Part shown: one piece after another, positions 29,456 to 36,984 of the stretch | How positions within the stretch are numbered: position 1 is the stretch's first letter | Layout: each line of letters begins with the position of its first letter | Assembly: GCF_004025325.1 (NCBI RefSeq) | Contig: NZ_RSFE01000001.1 | Location: 1-64,000 of the forward strand | Direction: 5' to 3' | Source: Pseudidiomarina gelatinasegens | Lineage (GTDB): Bacteria > Pseudomonadota > Gammaproteobacteria > Enterobacterales > Alteromonadaceae | DNA length: 64,000 bases | Translations under genes and position numbers: made by a program | The notes under the pieces: model-generated | Seen by the model: the letters and a program-made list of their open reading frames with translations, nothing else | Told to the model about the DNA's origin: nothing | Database searches by the model: none

Positions 29456-31390
29456 TTATTCAGGTTTTACAGAGTCAGCGTTAAGCTGTGCTCCAAATGT
29501 ACGTTCAAGTTGCTGAGCAATTTCATCATCTGCTAATGATTGCTTGGCAATGTCCAATCGATGCGCATTGATGCGCTGTTGAATCTCAACCGGCGTTGCG
29601 GCAGCGGCGTCGCCCACCAAAATATCCTGCAAAGTCATATCAAACTGGGCCGCCATCACTTCTTTAATGGTGCCTACAGCGCCATCATTCAACAGGTAAG
29701 CCCAATTTTTTCGCACCATCAAAACATACGCGTCGTTATTTTTCTGCAGTACGCTGTTGCGGGCAAGTTGACGTGTAAGTCCATGCAAGTCGAGCTCATC
29801 GATCATCGCAGCCCATCGGTCGATTTCTGCGGCACGTTTGGTGGTGGCAGTGATTTCGCTTTCCAGCTCAGGAAGTTGTTGCGTAGGTGGCTGCGTATGC
29901 TCCTGATGCTGAGCAGCAGGTTCTTCAACTTGCCCCGGTGTCGGTTCATGCCCGGTATCTTCAACCGGCTCATGCGCTGGCACTTCAGGTTCGGAAGGTT
30001 CCTCTGGCGCAGTTTGAATTCGGGCAGCTTGTTCGGCTACTTCAGGATTTTTTTTTTGCGACAGCGCATCGCGCGTTGCTAGCAATGCTTGCAAGTCGTT
30101 CGGTCGCGTGCTCTCAGGTTGCGTGTCAGGTTCAGGCTGTTGCTGTTGTTCAGGTTTAGGTTTAGGCTCAGGTTCTGGTTCAGGTTCAGTCTCTGCTTCA
30201 GGTTCAGGCTCTGGCTGTGGCGCTGTCAGGTTCGAAGGTGGTGGCGCGGTGGCAGTAACCGTCTTCGTTTTGGTGACCATTTCTGCCGGTGCTTCTACCA
30301 CTTCAAGATACTCTGGTCGAAATGCCATTAGGCGTAACAGTGTCATTTCCACACCGCTGCGTACATCACTGGCGTAATTAAGATCACGGCGCCCCTGCAC
30401 CAAAATATCGTAGAAAACTTGTAGCAGCTCGGCCGGCAATTGCTGTGCTAAGTGCTGCGCTGCAGGCTCAAGGCCCGTTGCTTGTGCTGTCGCTGGTACT
30501 GCTTTAAATAACGCCAACTCATGCACTAAATTTTGCATTTCAGGTAACAGACCACTTAAGTCAGGTACCTGACCCGCAACAGCATCCAAAGTTTGCAGCA
30601 TCACTTCAGCATCACCGGCCAACAATTGCTGCATCAACTGAACCAATTGATAACTTGGCACACTGCCAAGCATTTGCTGAACACCGGCCATGGTTACAGC
30701 ATGATCGCCCTGCGCTATCGCTTGATCCGTTAAACTTAATGCATCGCGCAAGCTGCCCTGCGCTGCTCGTGAAAGGGCTTGAACTGCCGCTTCATCGAAC
30801 TCTATTGATTCGGCCGCTAAAACTTTCTGCAGATGCCCAGCAATTTCATCCCGTGACAATGCCTTCAGATTAAACTGCAAGCATCGCGATAAAACAGTAA
30901 TGGGTAATTTTTGAGGATCGGTTGTCGCAAGCAAAAACTTCACATGCTCTGGCGGTTCTTCCAGCGTTTTAAGTAACGCATTAAAGCTGTGCCGAGATAA
31001 CATATGAACTTCATCGATAAGATAGACTTTATAGCGGCCTTGTGTTGGCGCATATTGCACGTTATCAAGCAACTCACGTGTGTCTTCAACTTTGGTACGT
31101 GACGCCGCATCAATTTCTAGCAAGTCGACAAATCGGCCCTGATCAATGGCTGTACACGCTGAACATTGACCACACGGTTCAGCAGTTACGCCTTTCTCGC
31201 AGTTAAGGCTTTTGGCAAGAATACGCGCAATTGTCGTTTTACCAACACCACGGGTACCGGTGAGTAGCCACGCATGATGCAAACGGCCTGTTTGCAGCGC
31301 GTTAAAGAGGGGTTTTAGCACATGCTGCTGCCCCACTACCTCACTAAAATTTCGTGGTCGCCACTTGCGTGCGAGAACTTGATAGCTCAT
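29456..31390 (-). CDS. dnaX: DNA polymerase III subunits tau (and probably gamma)
   Basis: A 644-residue clamp-loader ATPase subunit, almost the same length as E. coli tau (643). MSYQVLARKWRPRNFSEVVGQ is the N-terminus, LLTGTRGVGKTTIARIL is Walker A, CGQCSAC belongs to the zinc module, and LIDEVHMLSRHSFNALLKTLEEPP is Walker B. The centre (about 375-500) is a low-complexity Pro/Glu/Gln linker with PEPE repeats. The C-terminus is the tau domain for polymerase and helicase contact. ATG 31390 is preferred to a TTG two codons earlier. A ten-A run at codons 445-448 suggests a truncated gamma form (see separate feature). Confidence 0.97.
   Translation of the reverse strand: MSYQVLARKWRPRNFSEVVGQQHVLKPLFNALQTGRLHHAWLLTGTRGVGKTTIARILAKSLNCEKGVTAEPCGQCSACTAIDQGRFVDLLEIDAASRTKVEDTRELLDNVQYAPTQGRYKVYLIDEVHMLSRHSFNALLKTLEEPPEHVKFLLATTDPQKLPITVLSRCLQFNLKALSRDEIAGHLQKVLAAESIEFDEAAVQALSRAAQGSLRDALSLTDQAIAQGDHAVTMAGVQQMLGSVPSYQLVQLMQQLLAGDAEVMLQTLDAVAGQVPDLSGLLPEMQNLVHELALFKAVPATAQATGLEPAAQHLAQQLPAELLQVFYDILVQGRRDLNYASDVRSGVEMTLLRLMAFRPEYLEVVEAPAEMVTKTKTVTATAPPPSNLTAPQPEPEPEAETEPEPEPEPKPKPEQQQQPEPDTQPESTRPNDLQALLATRDALSQKKNPEVAEQAARIQTAPEEPSEPEVPAHEPVEDTGHEPTPGQVEEPAAQHQEHTQPPTQQLPELESEITATTKRAAEIDRWAAMIDELDLHGLTRQLARNSVLQKNNDAYVLMVRKNWAYLLNDGAVGTIKEVMAAQFDMTLQDILVGDAAAATPVEIQQRINAHRLDIAKQSLADDEIAQQLERTFGAQLNADSVKPE
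30048..30057 (-). promoter_or_regulatory. Ten-A slippery run in dnaX (candidate gamma-producing slippage site)
   Basis: On the coding strand, codons 445-448 read CAA AAA AAA AAT, giving ten consecutive As. A -1 shift, or one extra A in the mRNA, reads AAA TCC TGA and stops, for a product of 449 residues. Loss of one A reads ATC CTG AAG TAG and also stops. The E. coli gamma protein (431 residues) ends after a frameshift in a comparable region, and Thermus dnaX uses an A-run for transcriptional slippage. No Shine-Dalgarno-like stimulator is obvious upstream. Confidence 0.65.
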
Positions 31391-31438
31391 TGCCAATATC
31401 TTCTTAATCGGTCGCTTCAGATAAGCAATTAACTTACC

Positions 31439-31957
31439 TTAAAAAGAGCACAGGGTATAGTATGGAATCGCTGCTTGTTCTAATCGCTGAGCACCTGGTA
31501 AGTCGGATAAGGTAATCACAAAAGCGCATTCGATAATGGTTGCTTGCTGCTTGGTTAGCATCTCGACAGCGGCCAAAATTGTACCCCCAGTTGCTAACAA
31601 ATCATCGATAACAACAATACGATCGTCTGCGGTAATATCTTCTGCGTGCAACTCAAGGGTGTCTTCGCCGTATTCTAACGCATAGGCTTGCGACACTATC
31701 TTGCGTGGCAACTTACCCGGTTTGCGTAACGGAACAAAGCCTACACCCATTGCGTACGCCAGTGCAGTTGCAAATATAAAGCCGCGCGCTTCAATTCCGA
31801 CAATTTTAGTAACGCCTTGGTCGCGATACCGCTCCGCAAGCGTATTAATGGTTTGGCGAAACGCCGCACCATCAGCCAATAATGGCGTAATATCGCGAAA
31901 AATAATACCCGGCTTCGGGTAGTCTGGAATGGCTCGAATATAGTCAGCTATCTGCAT
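31439..31957 (-). CDS. apt: Adenine phosphoribosyltransferase
   Basis: A 172-residue purine-salvage enzyme that makes AMP from adenine and PRPP. The PRPP-binding loop is RIVVIDDLLATGGTILA. The N-terminal IRAIPDYPKPGIIFRDITPLL and the central GIEARGFIFATALAYAMGVGFVPLRKPGKLP are APT-specific. Its stop lies 49 bp before dnaX, the same order as in E. coli. A CheY-like gene ends 8 bp upstream, so apt may also be read from further upstream. Confidence 0.97.
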   Translation of the reverse strand: MQIADYIRAIPDYPKPGIIFRDITPLLADGAAFRQTINTLAERYRDQGVTKIVGIEARGFIFATALAYAMGVGFVPLRKPGKLPRKIVSQAYALEYGEDTLELHAEDITADDRIVVIDDLLATGGTILAAVEMLTKQQATIIECAFVITLSDLPGAQRLEQAAIPYYTLCSF

Positions 31958-31965
31958 TAAATGTC

Positions 31966-32361
31966 TCAGGCAGTTGTCTGTTGTGGTTCACCTGTAGCTG
32001 CCGCTAAGTCAGTTAACAAACCAAGCAAGCGTTTTGCATCAACAGGTTTTGGAAGGCACAAGTTCGCGCCCGCTTTGTCAGCTAGCGGCTGCACTTGCGA
32101 TGCATCTTGTGTGGTCATCAATATAATAGGGGTTTGTTGATATTGCTCTATTTGGCGCAGGCTCTTTATTAAAGACAAGCCATCCATTAAGGGCATTTTA
32201 TGATCAACCAATACCACATCAAAATGATGATTTTTACTACGATTTAAGCCGTCAAGGCCATCATTGGCGCAACTTATCGTAAACGGGCTTTGTTCGATAA
32301 TTTGAACAAGTTGATCCCGCGTCGCTGGCTTATCCTCAACCAGCAATAATTGAAGTGACAT
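31966..32361 (-). CDS. Single-domain response regulator (CheY-like)
   Basis: A 131-residue stand-alone receiver domain. The acidic pocket has E9/D10, the phosphoacceptor is D53 in VVLVDHKMPLMDG, ILMTTQ carries the switch Thr, and LPKPVD the conserved Lys. There is no output domain, so it must act by protein contact, as CheY or Spo0F do. No histidine kinase or chemotaxis gene is visible in the window, so its partner is unknown. It lies 8 bp before apt and 24 bp after the 41-residue membrane peptide. Confidence 0.88.
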   Translation of the reverse strand: MSLQLLLVEDKPATRDQLVQIIEQSPFTISCANDGLDGLNRSKNHHFDVVLVDHKMPLMDGLSLIKSLRQIEQYQQTPIILMTTQDASQVQPLADKAGANLCLPKPVDAKRLLGLLTDLAAATGEPQQTTA

Positions 32362-32385
32362 AACGTGCCTTTTTAACGTAACAGC

Positions 32386-32511
32386 TTACGCTGAAAAGAA
32401 TTTGTACCATGCGAGTACCGCAGGTAACACTGGAACTGCAACGAATACAACTACTGCAAGCCAGCCCATTTTTACGCCCGATTCATCACGGAAGTTTTGA
32501 TCATGTGCCAT
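32386..32511 (-). CDS. Small single-pass membrane protein of unknown function (41 residues)
   Basis: A 42-codon frame starts at ATG 32511, with GAGG 9 nt upstream. The first 14 residues are polar (MAHDQNFRDESGVK), followed by one hydrophobic helix (residues about 15-36, MGWLAVVVFVAVPVLPAVLAWY), and it ends KFFSA. An N-in, single-span topology is likely. I do not recognise the family. It lies 45 bp downstream of hvfC and upstream of the CheY-like gene on the same strand. It could be a membrane accessory of the hvf locus or an unrelated small protein. Confidence 0.7.
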   Translation of the reverse strand: MAHDQNFRDESGVKMGWLAVVVFVAVPVLPAVLAWYKFFSA

Positions 32512-32556
32512 AAAATACATCCTCACTGACTAATATTTTGCGGTGCGGATCATACT

Positions 32557-33318
32557 TTAATTGGCCGATGGGAACAACATGGCTCTTTGGTATAAATCCG
32601 GAACCGTATTTACCAGACCTTGATATAGCTGCGACTGGTCAAATTGTGGTAATTGCTGTGCCAATGCTTCAGCTATTTCTGCCAAGCTCTGGCTGGGGTG
32701 CTGCTGTAAATAGTCCACTAGCAACATTGTAACTGGATTAAGTTGCATGAATTTGACACGTGAAGTGAAGTACAGTTCCGCGCCTTCATCAACCCGATAA
32801 ACGGCTAAAAAAATAGGCGTTGCAAGAGGTTCGTCCGGAATAGCGTCAGCCGCGATAGTGTGCACCGGATAATCAAATGCGTGCCACGTTAACGATGGGT
32901 TCACGCGCCAAGTAAGTTCCTCAATAGCGCGCGAGGTGGGCGCTGCACGACACGTTTCCGAAAAATGGTAAGCATCAAGCTCCATTCTCTCGTAAACCGC
33001 CAATTGATAGCAGAATGGCGGTAGCCACGAGGCTTCGTAGTTGGAAATAAAGGTCACAAACTCGGTACCAATTTCAGCAAACAGCGGCGATGTCGCTTGG
33101 TGTTTTGCAATAAAATCGTCGACCAAAAGCTGCCAGTGTTGCGCGCTTAATACTGATTTTAACACCGGAAAGCCCCGCGCAATAAATCCATCTATATTAT
33201 TGCGAACCAAGCGCTGATAAACAGCTAGGCGCCTTTGCTCGGCCGCAGGCGGCGCAGCTGAATTGGGCTCTCGAAGCCACGCAGCCCACTGAAGTTGAAT
33301 ACGTTTAAAGTCAGACAT
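32557..33318 (-). CDS. hvfC: HvfC-like DUF2063 partner of the MNIO enzyme
   Basis: A 253-residue protein of the DUF2063 (HvfC/BufC-type) family. The N-terminal motif LRRLAVYQRLVRNNIDGFIARGFPVLKSVLSAQHW (here RRLAVYQRLV onward) is diagnostic; the C-terminal half is a small winged-helix-like domain. By family knowledge these proteins bind the precursor leader and present it to the DUF692 enzyme. It starts 8 bp after hvfB and is the third gene of the hvfA-hvfB-hvfC operon. Confidence 0.88.
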   Translation of the reverse strand: MSDFKRIQLQWAAWLREPNSAAPPAAEQRRLAVYQRLVRNNIDGFIARGFPVLKSVLSAQHWQLLVDDFIAKHQATSPLFAEIGTEFVTFISNYEASWLPPFCYQLAVYERMELDAYHFSETCRAAPTSRAIEELTWRVNPSLTWHAFDYPVHTIAADAIPDEPLATPIFLAVYRVDEGAELYFTSRVKFMQLNPVTMLLVDYLQQHPSQSLAEIAEALAQQLPQFDQSQLYQGLVNTVPDLYQRAMLFPSAN

Positions 33319-33326
33319 AACTGGGT

Positions 33327-34130
33327 TTAAGCCTTCGCAGCTACCGCCTTTACAGCGTTCACTTCTTGCAACAAGGTAGCGAGCGGCGGCACATTAAAAT
33401 CACGCTCAAGCAACATCGGAAATTCACCGTGCTGTTGATATGCATAGTTCATTAAGTCGAACACTTCCTGTCGGATATCGGCGCCATGGGTATCAATTAA
33501 TAAGTCCGGCGCCTCTTCAAAGTGGCCGGCTATATGCCCATAGGTGATTCTTTCGGTTGGTAAACCGCGGATGAATTCGTGCGGGTCATAATTATGGTTT
33601 ACGCTATTCACGAACACGTTGTTCACGTCCAGTAATAGCTCGCAATCCGACTTATCCAACACGCGGTTAATAAACTCCAACTCGGAGATATCTGTCGCTG
33701 CTGGCGTGTAGTAGGAAACGTTTTCAAGCACTAAAGGCCGCTCAATAAGCTCTTGTACACGACGAACGCGTCCCGCCACATAATCAGCCGCGTCTTCACT
33801 GAATGGAATGGGTAGCAGGTCATACAGATGCCCCTGTGCCGAACAGTAGCTCAGGTGCTCGCTATAACGCTCAATTTTGAAGCGATCAAGAAACTCCTTA
33901 ACCCGAAGAACAAATTTTTCGTCCAGCGGATCAGGGCTGCCAATTGAGAGTGACAAGCCGTGACAACTAATTGGGTACTGTTCACGTATACGATCGAGCT
34001 GATACGTGGCTTCATAACCGCGATCGAGCCAGTTCTCTGGAGCAAGTTCCCAAAAATCAACGGCGGGCGTTTGTTGCAATACGTCCTGCAAAAACTCCCG
34101 CCGTAAGCCAAGACCTACTATGCGCCGCAC
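33327..34130 (-). CDS. hvfB: HvfB-like DUF692 multinuclear non-heme iron oxidase (MNIO)
   Basis: A 267-residue DUF692/MNIO TIM-barrel enzyme. VGLGLRREFLQDVL is the typical N-terminus. Likely iron ligands lie in ISCHGLSLSIGS (His), YSEHLSYCSA (Glu, His), LENVSYY (Glu), LLLDVNNVFVNSVNH (Asp, Asn, His), ITYGHIAGHFEE (His) and IDTHGADI (Asp, His). MNIO enzymes modify precursor cysteines; HvfB of Haemophilus influenzae installs oxazolone/thioamide groups at EGKCG motifs. Translation most likely starts at GTG 34130, overlapping the hvfA stop by 13 bp, so the two are coupled. Confidence 0.93.
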   Translation of the reverse strand: MRRIVGLGLRREFLQDVLQQTPAVDFWELAPENWLDRGYEATYQLDRIREQYPISCHGLSLSIGSPDPLDEKFVLRVKEFLDRFKIERYSEHLSYCSAQGHLYDLLPIPFSEDAADYVAGRVRRVQELIERPLVLENVSYYTPAATDISELEFINRVLDKSDCELLLDVNNVFVNSVNHNYDPHEFIRGLPTERITYGHIAGHFEEAPDLLIDTHGADIRQEVFDLMNYAYQQHGEFPMLLERDFNVPPLATLLQEVNAVKAVAAKA

Positions 34131-34498
34131 TTCCCTTCACCGCATTTGCCTTCGCCACACTTACCTTCTTCTTTCATTTTGGCTTTTTCAGCAGCCTTTT
34201 CTTTGGCTTTGTCGCCGCCGCATTTGCCTTCACCGCATTTGCCTTCGCCGCACTTACCTTCTTCTTTCATTTTGGCTTTTTCTTTGGCTTTTTCGCCACA
34301 CTTGCCTTCTTCTTGCATTTTGGCTTTATCTTTATCGGCGCCACAACGCATTTCTTGTTGTTGCTGCTGTTCTTGTTGATAGCCACCAGCGAGTTCAGCA
34401 TAACCAAATGGATTCGCTGACGCAGACGCTGTTGCGCCCGCTGCGCTTACCAATAATGCACCTACTGCAACTGATACTGATTTTTTCATGGCTTTCAT
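34118..34498 (-). CDS. hvfA: HvfA-like RiPP precursor with seven EGKCG motifs
   Basis: A 126-residue secreted peptide precursor. Residues 1-28 form a Sec signal peptide (MKAMKKSVSVAVGALL onward, ASASA before the likely cut). A Gln-rich stretch follows (about 41-48), then a Lys/Glu/Cys-rich tail. EGKCG occurs at 64-68, 80-84, 85-89, 90-94, 111-115, 116-120 and 121-125, plus an RCG at 51-53, giving eight cysteines in these motifs. Residues 73-94 are repeated exactly at 104-125. The EGKCG motif is the modification site of the oxazolin HvfA. AGAGG precedes the ATG. The antisense frame is open only because of codon bias. Confidence 0.92.
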   Translation of the reverse strand: MKAMKKSVSVAVGALLVSAAGATASASANPFGYAELAGGYQQEQQQQQEMRCGADKDKAKMQEEGKCGEKAKEKAKMKEEGKCGEGKCGEGKCGGDKAKEKAAEKAKMKEEGKCGEGKCGEGKCGA

Positions 34499-34540
34499 GA
34501 TTTTTTCCTCTTGGTTTGTTATGTCTAACTAGACTAACAC

Positions 34541-34552
34541 TTTCTATAGAAA
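34541..34552. promoter_or_regulatory. Perfect palindrome in the hvfA upstream region
   Basis: TTTCTATAGAAA is a perfect 12-bp palindrome 43 bp before the hvfA start codon. With one extra base on one side it extends to ACAC...GTGT flanks. It overlaps where the hvfA promoter is expected, so it may be an operator. The regulator is unknown. Confidence 0.4.
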
Positions 34553-34580
34553 CGTGTCTTCAATAAGAATAGTTCACCAA

Positions 34581-34614
34581 AAACAAAAAACCCCGCAAAA
34601 AAGCGGGGTTTTAC
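34581..34614 (-). terminator. Rho-independent terminator after the TonB-operon TPR gene
   Basis: AAACCCCGC pairs with GCGGGGTTT (centre 34597-34602) and on the minus strand runs into a long T tract. It separates the six-gene TonB operon from the hvf operon. Confidence 0.88.
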
Positions 34615-34646
34615 AATTTCTTTATTTGTGGTGTGTTCGACGCTAA

Positions 34647-35954
34647 TTAAAGCGATACGCCACGATTAGACGCTTTTTGGCGAATATACTGTTCCCAGCT
34701 AACTGCGTTGCGACGCTGGCCACTCGATTTCTTAGCTTCTTGAACCGACTTCAGCGCTTCGCGGAAGTTGTTGTCATAGAAGTAAGCTTCGGTCAGTGAC
34801 ATATAGACACGACCTTCTTCCTCGATGCCTAAATCTAGCGCTCTCAAGAACGAATCAGCTGCTTTCGAGTACTCTTCGGCACGCAGGTACGCAGTACCTT
34901 GGCGACGATAGAACTCAGCTTTGTCTTCTTGAGTTTCCTGCAATTCAGCAGAGAGACCGTACATTGCGGCTGCTTGCGAATACTCACGAGCTTGCTCAAA
35001 ACTACTGGCGGCACTTTGATAATTACGTGCGGTTTTTTCAATATCGCCCGCATTTAAGTGTTTCACCATAAGCGTCGCTGCTTTGTAAGGAATCCGTGAG
35101 TTGGCATAAAGTTGGATAAGCGCCTTTATCTGGCTTTCTTTGTCCATGTAACCTGCCAAGTACGAGATTTCTAACGTTTGCAAGGCCTTGTCAATTTGCT
35201 CAGTCAGCATGTACAACATACCTAGCTGACTCCACCAAACTTTTTCAGTTGGTAGTTTGTTCAAACCGACTTCAAGTACCTTAATCGCTTCGCGGTAGTT
35301 TTCAGTTTCGTAATACGCGGCAACTTTCAATACGTATGGGTTTTTGTTGAATTCGCCTTCGGCTTCATAAGCTGCAATAGCTAAATCAGCAGGGCGAACA
35401 ATCTTTTCAAATTGCTTCAGCTCATAATAAGCATTAGCAATACGCAAAAACACATCCGGATCAGCTTCACCAGTAAACTGCAACCAACGCCCGTAGTAGG
35501 TTAACGCTGTACGATACTCTTCAGACTGAAGCGCAAGGTCGGCGGTTAACTTTAGTACCAGAGATTGGTCACCAAAGCCGAGAACGTCTGCATCAGCAGC
35601 TTTTTTGACCAGGTCAAAAGCTTTCTCAACTTGGTTGTCTGCGGCATACAAGTTACCAAGAAAACGATTCAAATAGGCGGTATCAAATTCACTACTTGGG
35701 TTAATTTCTTCCAAGATAGCAATAGCGCCTTTTGTATCTTCTTCCTCGGTATACAGATCAAGTGCAGTCATCAGGCGACGACCAACTCGTTCGCTTACCG
35801 TTTGATTACGTCGGCTCTGCTTGGCTGCTTCCACAGCTTCCGCAGAAGGCAAGTTGTAATTGATTTCTTGTGAAGCAGCAGGCGCAGATGCGACTGCCAT
35901 CACAGTACACAATACACTCGCACTAAGTAATGTTGTGAGTTTTTTGTGCATCAT
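34647..35954 (-). CDS. Periplasmic TPR protein of the TonB2-type cluster
   Basis: A 435-residue protein with a signal peptide (about residues 1-28, ending PAASQ) and multiple tetratricopeptide repeats. Recognisable units include YLNRFLGNLYAADNQVEKAFDLVKKA, RTALTYYGRWLQFTG and YRRQGTAYLRAEEYSKAADSFLRALDLG. It is the last gene of the exb/tonB operon, 3 bp after tonB. In Shewanella and Alteromonas relatives such TPR proteins accompany TtpC-dependent TonB systems, but their exact role is not firmly known. Probably a periplasmic scaffold. Confidence 0.87.
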   Translation of the reverse strand: MMHKKLTTLLSASVLCTVMAVASAPAASQEINYNLPSAEAVEAAKQSRRNQTVSERVGRRLMTALDLYTEEEDTKGAIAILEEINPSSEFDTAYLNRFLGNLYAADNQVEKAFDLVKKAADADVLGFGDQSLVLKLTADLALQSEEYRTALTYYGRWLQFTGEADPDVFLRIANAYYELKQFEKIVRPADLAIAAYEAEGEFNKNPYVLKVAAYYETENYREAIKVLEVGLNKLPTEKVWWSQLGMLYMLTEQIDKALQTLEISYLAGYMDKESQIKALIQLYANSRIPYKAATLMVKHLNAGDIEKTARNYQSAASSFEQAREYSQAAAMYGLSAELQETQEDKAEFYRRQGTAYLRAEEYSKAADSFLRALDLGIEEEGRVYMSLTEAYFYDNNFREALKSVQEAKKSSGQRRNAVSWEQYIRQKASNRGVSL

Positions 35955-35957
35955 CGA

Positions 35958-36569
35958 TTACTCCTGATCCAACGTGAAATCAAGCTGAACAGTCTGGCCA
36001 GTCTGACGTACAGGCTTGCCATCAACTACTTTCGGCTTATATTTCCAACGCAACAGCGCGCGACGAGCTTCCTGGTCGAATACACGACGTGGTTCTGAGT
36101 CAATAACTTCGACATCAGTTACACCGCCGGCTTCGTCAATCGTGAAGCGCAATTGCACCCAACCCTGAATACCATCACGTGCAGCTGCAGGTGGATAGCG
36201 CGGGTTGATACGAACTATTGGTGTTGCTTCGCCATCTCGAACCGCTAAACCACCAGCGTTAAGGCCGGTATCAGTACCACCGACATCGACATCAAAACCG
36301 AGGTCAAGATTCATACCATCAGAGTCTGACGTATCAGGCTCGTTTGGCGGAGTCTCAGGCGGTTGCTGAGGCGGAGGCGGAGGTGGTGGTGGCGTACGAC
36401 GACGCTGATCCACATCCGAATCCGGTGGCGTTGTTACGAGTTCAATCGGTGCAGTCGGTGGTGGACCTTCGTTACGTCCCTCACCGCCGCTAATCAAAAA
36501 AGCCATGAAAGCGAACAGAAGGAACGTAGCTGCAGCACCTAATAGTATTGATACTATAAAGCGCACCAT
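35958..36569 (-). CDS. tonB: TonB energy transducer (TonB2 type)
   Basis: A 203-residue inner-membrane-anchored protein. It has a short cytoplasmic N-terminus, one transmembrane helix (about 5-27), a proline-rich periplasmic span (RRTPPPPPPPPQQPPETPP), and the C-terminal TonB domain (INPRYPPAAARDGIQGWVQLRFTIDEAGGV, then VIDSEPRRVFDQEARRALLRWKYKP). It transmits proton-motive energy to outer-membrane receptors. It is shorter than E. coli TonB, as in TonB2 systems. It lies 1 bp after exbD. Confidence 0.95.
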   Translation of the reverse strand: MVRFIVSILLGAAATFLLFAFMAFLISGGEGRNEGPPPTAPIELVTTPPDSDVDQRRRTPPPPPPPPQQPPETPPNEPDTSDSDGMNLDLGFDVDVGGTDTGLNAGGLAVRDGEATPIVRINPRYPPAAARDGIQGWVQLRFTIDEAGGVTDVEVIDSEPRRVFDQEARRALLRWKYKPKVVDGKPVRQTGQTVQLDFTLDQE

Positions 36570-36570
36570 A

Positions 36571-36972
36571 TTAATCGTCCTCTGCGGCTATGGATATCTT
36601 GTCAATACCCGCTTCCTTAATTTGATCCATGACTTTAACGACAACACCATGCTTGGCTTCTTTGTCCGCCTGAATCACTACGATATCAGTTGGCTGTTCT
36701 GCCAATAGACGTTCAATGTTGGCGCCTACGCGTTCAACATCAACCATACGCTTGTCCATCCACACTTCGCCATTCGCACGAATCGCGATGAAGATGTTTG
36801 CAGAAGGTTTCTTTTCTGCCTGACTTGCTTCTGGCTTGTTCACGTCAATACCAGCTTCTTTTACGAAAGAGGTGGTTACGATGAAGAAGATCAACATGAT
36901 GAATACGATGTCGAGCATCGGCGTCATATCGATCGCTGCATCTTCCTCTTCACGAAAACGTTTACGTGCCAT
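36571..36972 (-). CDS. exbD: Biopolymer transport protein ExbD (ExbD2 type)
   Basis: A 133-residue inner-membrane protein with one transmembrane helix near the N-terminus (IDMTPMLDIVFIMLIFFIVTTSF). The Asp in PMLDIVFI is the conserved proton-relay residue of ExbD/TolR. The rest is the periplasmic domain. It follows exbB by 12 bp and precedes tonB, forming the motor of the TonB2 complex. Confidence 0.95.
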   Translation of the reverse strand: MARKRFREEEDAAIDMTPMLDIVFIMLIFFIVTTSFVKEAGIDVNKPEASQAEKKPSANIFIAIRANGEVWMDKRMVDVERVGANIERLLAEQPTDIVVIQADKEAKHGVVVKVMDQIKEAGIDKISIAAEDD

Positions 36973-36984
36973 AATTCTTCTCTC

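Noticed and set aside
34118-34498. HvfA repeats as a CRISPR-like array or a metallothionein
   Set aside because: The repeats are in frame, code for EGKCG motifs and lack unique spacers. Cysteine spacing with EGK and the adjacent DUF692/DUF2063 genes fit a RiPP precursor better than metallothionein.
34120-34500. Long open frame on the plus strand opposite hvfA
   Set aside because: It is antisense to the EGKCG repeats and consists of repetitive Leu/Arg/Thr-rich low-complexity text; the minus-strand gene has a signal peptide, ribosome site and operon partners.
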